A DNA stretch of 64,000 nucleotides from CAWDVK01 sp963805715. Its GTDB lineage: Bacteria; Actinomycetota; Actinomycetes; Streptosporangiales; Streptosporangiaceae. The notes beneath the pieces are model-generated. The model worked only from the letters and a program-made list of their open reading frames with translations. It ran no database searches and was not told where the DNA came from. Below, in pieces: positions 61,944-64,000 of the stretch (positions are counted from its first letter, which is position 1; the number at the start of each line of letters is the position of its first letter). The stretch lies in contig CAWDVK010000008.1 of assembly GCA_963805715.1 (NCBI GenBank), positions 62,001 to 126,000 of the forward strand, in the 5' to 3' direction. A program made the translations under genes and the position numbers.

Positions 61944-62769
61944 TTATCCGGCGGCCGGGGACGCGGCAGGCGCCAGGGCGCTCAGCGCGCCGGTCAGCCG
62001 CAGGTCCGGCGGCAGGTCCGCTGCCTTGCTGAGGGAGCCGTCCGGGCCGACCAGGACGGCGGTGAGGCCGGACTGGCCGTAAGCGCGGCCCAGCACATTG
62101 CGGGCATCCTCCGCGGCCCGGACGTACCGGTGGTCGGCGGCCGCCGCGATCTTCTGGACCTGCGCGAGCCCGGCCGGCGCGGCGACGAGATAGAGCGGCA
62201 CGCGTGCGCTGGCCGCCTGGCCGGCCAGCGCGCTGACCGCCGCCGTGCACGCGCACCGAGCAGGCACCAGGGCGAGAACCGAGCTTCCGCAGCGCGCGCA
62301 GCTGGACCTGGTCGTGGCCGACGGCGATGGCGGCGGCAGGCAGCCTGCCGCTGACCGGGCTGACGGGGGTGGCGCCCGCAGCCGAGCTAGCGCTAGCACT
62401 GGCGCTGGCGGAAGAGCTGGCGGAGGAACTGGACCTGGTGCCGGGCGCCGAGATCGGGAAGTCGGACCTGGGGGCAAAGACGGTCAGCAGGGTGCCGGCG
62501 ATGAGGGCCACCACCAGGCAGGCGGCGAACAAGGGCAGGACGACTCCGTCGCCGCCGAGCGGGCCGTACAGCCGCAGCCGCCGCTGGCGGCGCCGCCGGG
62601 CGCGCAGCTCGCGGTAGTATGCCTGCACGTCACGATCGAGTTCCCGCGCGTCATCGGGAATCTCGATGTCGACCGGCGGGAGGCCAGAGTCATCCCGTTC
62701 CGGCTCGCCCCCAAGGTTCACGCGCACCTCTCCGGCAAGAGCGGACGTCCTCTCCCAGTATGAGCCCAT
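61944..62769 (-). CDS. Membrane-anchored thioredoxin-fold-like protein, frameshifted
   Basis: 274 aa when corrected. Cytosolic N-terminus (PVDIEIPDDARELDRDVQAY), one transmembrane helix (VVLPLFAACLVVALIAGTLL), Ser/Ala-rich linker, then GRLPAAAIAVGHDQVQLRAL. The frame shifts at 62285-62286: one extra T on the + strand (GAGCTTCC vs GAGCTCC). Beyond it SSVLALVPARCACTAAVSAL, ARVPLYLVAAPAGLAQVQKI and GLTAVLVGPDGSLSKAADLP look like a thioredoxin/AhpC-type fold with a Cys-x-Cys. ATG 62769. A redox role on the outer face is inferred. Confidence 0.65.
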
Positions 62770-63010
62770 CGGCGGCCGGCTGTGACAACGCGGTCCCTGC
62801 TTTGGCTGCCAGCCGCGATCGCCCCGCGCCTGATGCGGTCGGGCAGCCGGGGCCAGGCCCCGCCGCAGCGCCCGCTGCGGGCCCGGTATCGGGCCTGCCA
62901 GGCCCAGCTTCCGCGATTGAGGCATTGACCTGCGTGTTTGTCGCCATCGACGGCTAATCCCCCGCTCTGAGGCGTGGTACCATAGGTTCAGCGGAAGGGG
63001 TACATGCCAC

Positions 63011-63493
63011 ATGTCTTTCAAGGTCGGCGACACCGTCGTCTACCCCCACCATGGGGCTGCTCGGATCGAGGAGATCGAGACCCGGTCGATTAAAGGCGAG
63101 GATAGGACCTACCTCGTGCTCAAGGTCGACAAGGGCGACCTGACTGTGCGTGTTCCCGCCGACAACGCCGAGCTGGTCGGTGTCCGGGATGTAGTCGGCC
63201 AGGAAGGCCTGGAGCGCGTGTTCGAGGTGCTGCGCGCTCCGTACACCGAGGAGCCGACCAACTGGTCCCGGCGCTACAAGGCCAACCTGGAGAAGCTCGC
63301 ATCGGGTGACGTCAACAAGGTGGCGGAGGTTGTCCGCGACCTGTGGCGCAGGGACCGCGAGCGCGGCCTGTCGGCTGGCGAGAAGCGCATGCTCGCCAAG
63401 GCGCGTCAGATTCTGGTGAGTGAGCTAGCGCTGGCCGAGAAGACCAACGAGGACAAGGCCGAGGCGCTGCTCGACGAGATTCTCGCCACCTGA
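63011..63493 (+). CDS. carD: CarD-like RNA polymerase-binding transcription factor
   Basis: 160-residue essential actinobacterial regulator that binds RNA polymerase beta and stabilises open promoter complexes. N-terminal RNAP-interaction domain FKVGDTVVYPHHGAARIEEI; C-terminal DNA-binding domain with NWSRRYKANLEKLASGDV and the Trp in VVRDLWRRDRERGLS. ATG at 63011. Followed 7 bp later by ispF with no ispD between them. Confidence 0.98.
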   Translation: MSFKVGDTVVYPHHGAARIEEIETRSIKGEDRTYLVLKVDKGDLTVRVPADNAELVGVRDVVGQEGLERVFEVLRAPYTEEPTNWSRRYKANLEKLASGDVNKVAEVVRDLWRRDRERGLSAGEKRMLAKARQILVSELALAEKTNEDKAEALLDEILAT

Positions 63494-63500
63494 CCGGTCG

Positions 63501-63992
63501 GTGACGGCCAGCCTGCCGCGCGTCGGCATCGGGGCTGACGTGCATCCGTTCGGTGGCACAGCGCCGCTGTACCTGGCGGGCGTGCTCTGGCCGGGAGAGA
63601 CCGGCCTGGCTGGCCATTCTGATGGCGATGTTGCCGCTCATGCTGCCTGTGACGCGCTGCTGTCGGCAGCGGGCCTCGGTGACCTGGGCGCGCAATTCGG
63701 CACCACACGACCCGAATGGGCTGGCGCCCGGGGCACCGAACTGCTGCGCGAGACGGCCCGGCTGCTCGATCAGGCCGGGTTCGCGGTGGGAAACGTGGCG
63801 ATCCAGATCATCGGCAACCGGCCGCGGATCGCCTCGCGCCGGGACGAGGCTCAGGCGGTCCTGTCCGGGGCGCTCGGGGGGGCGGCTGTCAGCGTATCGG
63901 CCACGACCACCGACGGGCTCGGCCTCACCGGCCGGGGCGAGGGCATAGCGGCGGTGGCCACCGCTGTCATCGTCCCCCGCCCGCAGGACTGA
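63501..63992 (+). CDS. ispF: 2-C-methyl-D-erythritol 2,4-cyclodiphosphate synthase
   Basis: 163-residue MEP-pathway enzyme. Metal ligands in GIGADVHPFG and AGHSDGDVAAHAACDALL; the C-terminal TTTDGLGLTGRGEGIAAVAT closes the CDP-binding site. GTG at 63501. In many actinobacteria the order is carD-ispD-ispF; here ispD is absent from this spot. Confidence 0.97.
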   Translation: MTASLPRVGIGADVHPFGGTAPLYLAGVLWPGETGLAGHSDGDVAAHAACDALLSAAGLGDLGAQFGTTRPEWAGARGTELLRETARLLDQAGFAVGNVAIQIIGNRPRIASRRDEAQAVLSGALGGAAVSVSATTTDGLGLTGRGEGIAAVATAVIVPRPQD

Positions 63993-64000
63993 GCAGCAGG

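Noticed and set aside
1..64000. tRNA, rRNA, tmRNA or replication origin
   Set aside because: No cloverleaf with TTCRA arm, no rRNA signature, no DnaA-box cluster noticed on either strand by eye; a covariance scan was not possible.

Overview
The window is about 70% GC or higher, densely coding on both strands, and carries several actinobacterial marker genes: mshA (mycothiol synthesis), carD, a bldG-type STAS protein with its kinase-like partner, a MarP/EphE/holin block, a gpm-senX3-regX3 block, and DUF5947/DUF6084/DUF6893 hydrogenase-locus genes. It is a chromosomal piece of a high-GC Actinomycetota, probably a soil or environmental lineage. I cannot name the genus. I found no rRNA, tRNA, CRISPR array, prophage or intact insertion sequence.

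Layout. (1) 1-3,717: aquaporin (cut by the left edge), DksA/TraR-type zinc protein, PIG-L deacetylase, amidohydrolase, DUF1622 membrane protein. (2) 3,894-17,230: a [NiFe]-hydrogenase accessory region. hypF reads right; a leftward operon holds two SIS-domain proteins, a HypC-like protein, an endopeptidase, hypC, hypD, hypE, hypA and hypB. After a YceI gene and a 3'-truncated conserved gene, a rightward operon holds DUF5947, DUF6084, a conserved locus protein and a 34-aa DUF6893 peptide. No hydrogenase large or small subunit is present. (3) 17,245-24,636: polytopic glycosyltransferase-like protein, phosphoribosyltransferase-like protein, nth, NUDIX, marP, DUF309, ephE-like hydrolase, holin-like protein. 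Most of this resembles the Mycobacterium tuberculosis Rv3669-Rv3674c neighbourhood. (4) 24,637-35,622: a synteny break with a HAD gene fragment, MrfA-like helicase, bldG-type pair, H+-pyrophosphatase, SixA-like phosphatase, serB, an ABC ATPase and a TauE/SafE transporter. (5) 35,641-45,371: HD hydrolase, copper amine oxidase, FAD oxidoreductase, GH1 glycosidase, CDF exporter, and an APC permease fused to an OB-fold. (6) 45,702-50,805: a magnesium region with a soluble MgtE-N/CBS protein and two NRAMP-like transporters, one preceded by an M-box riboswitch. (7) 50,903-55,946: MATE remnant, AMACR-like racemase, and a five-gene redox operon (short exported peptide, ApbE, heme-b membrane reductase, NuoF-like flavoprotein, P450-type ferredoxin). 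(8) 56,186-63,992: CsoR, YbjN, mshA, gpm, senX3-like/regX3, lipoprotein, thioredoxin-like membrane protein, carD, ispF.

Sequence quality. At least eight genes contain a single-base frameshift with well-conserved protein on both sides (near 6,771, 16,149, 18,372, 19,345, 37,996, 45,283, 54,089 and 62,286). Several restore a conserved motif or an overlapping start-stop junction when one base is removed or added. Consensus errors in the assembly are the simplest explanation, so I annotate these as genes with a frameshift rather than as pseudogenes.

Most notable biology: the compact ApbE-linked electron-transfer operon whose first product ends in a flavinylation-like SSGAS tail; the hydrogenase accessory locus that lacks its hydrogenase; and the M-box-controlled NRAMP-related magnesium transporter next to a free-standing MgtE-type sensor domain.
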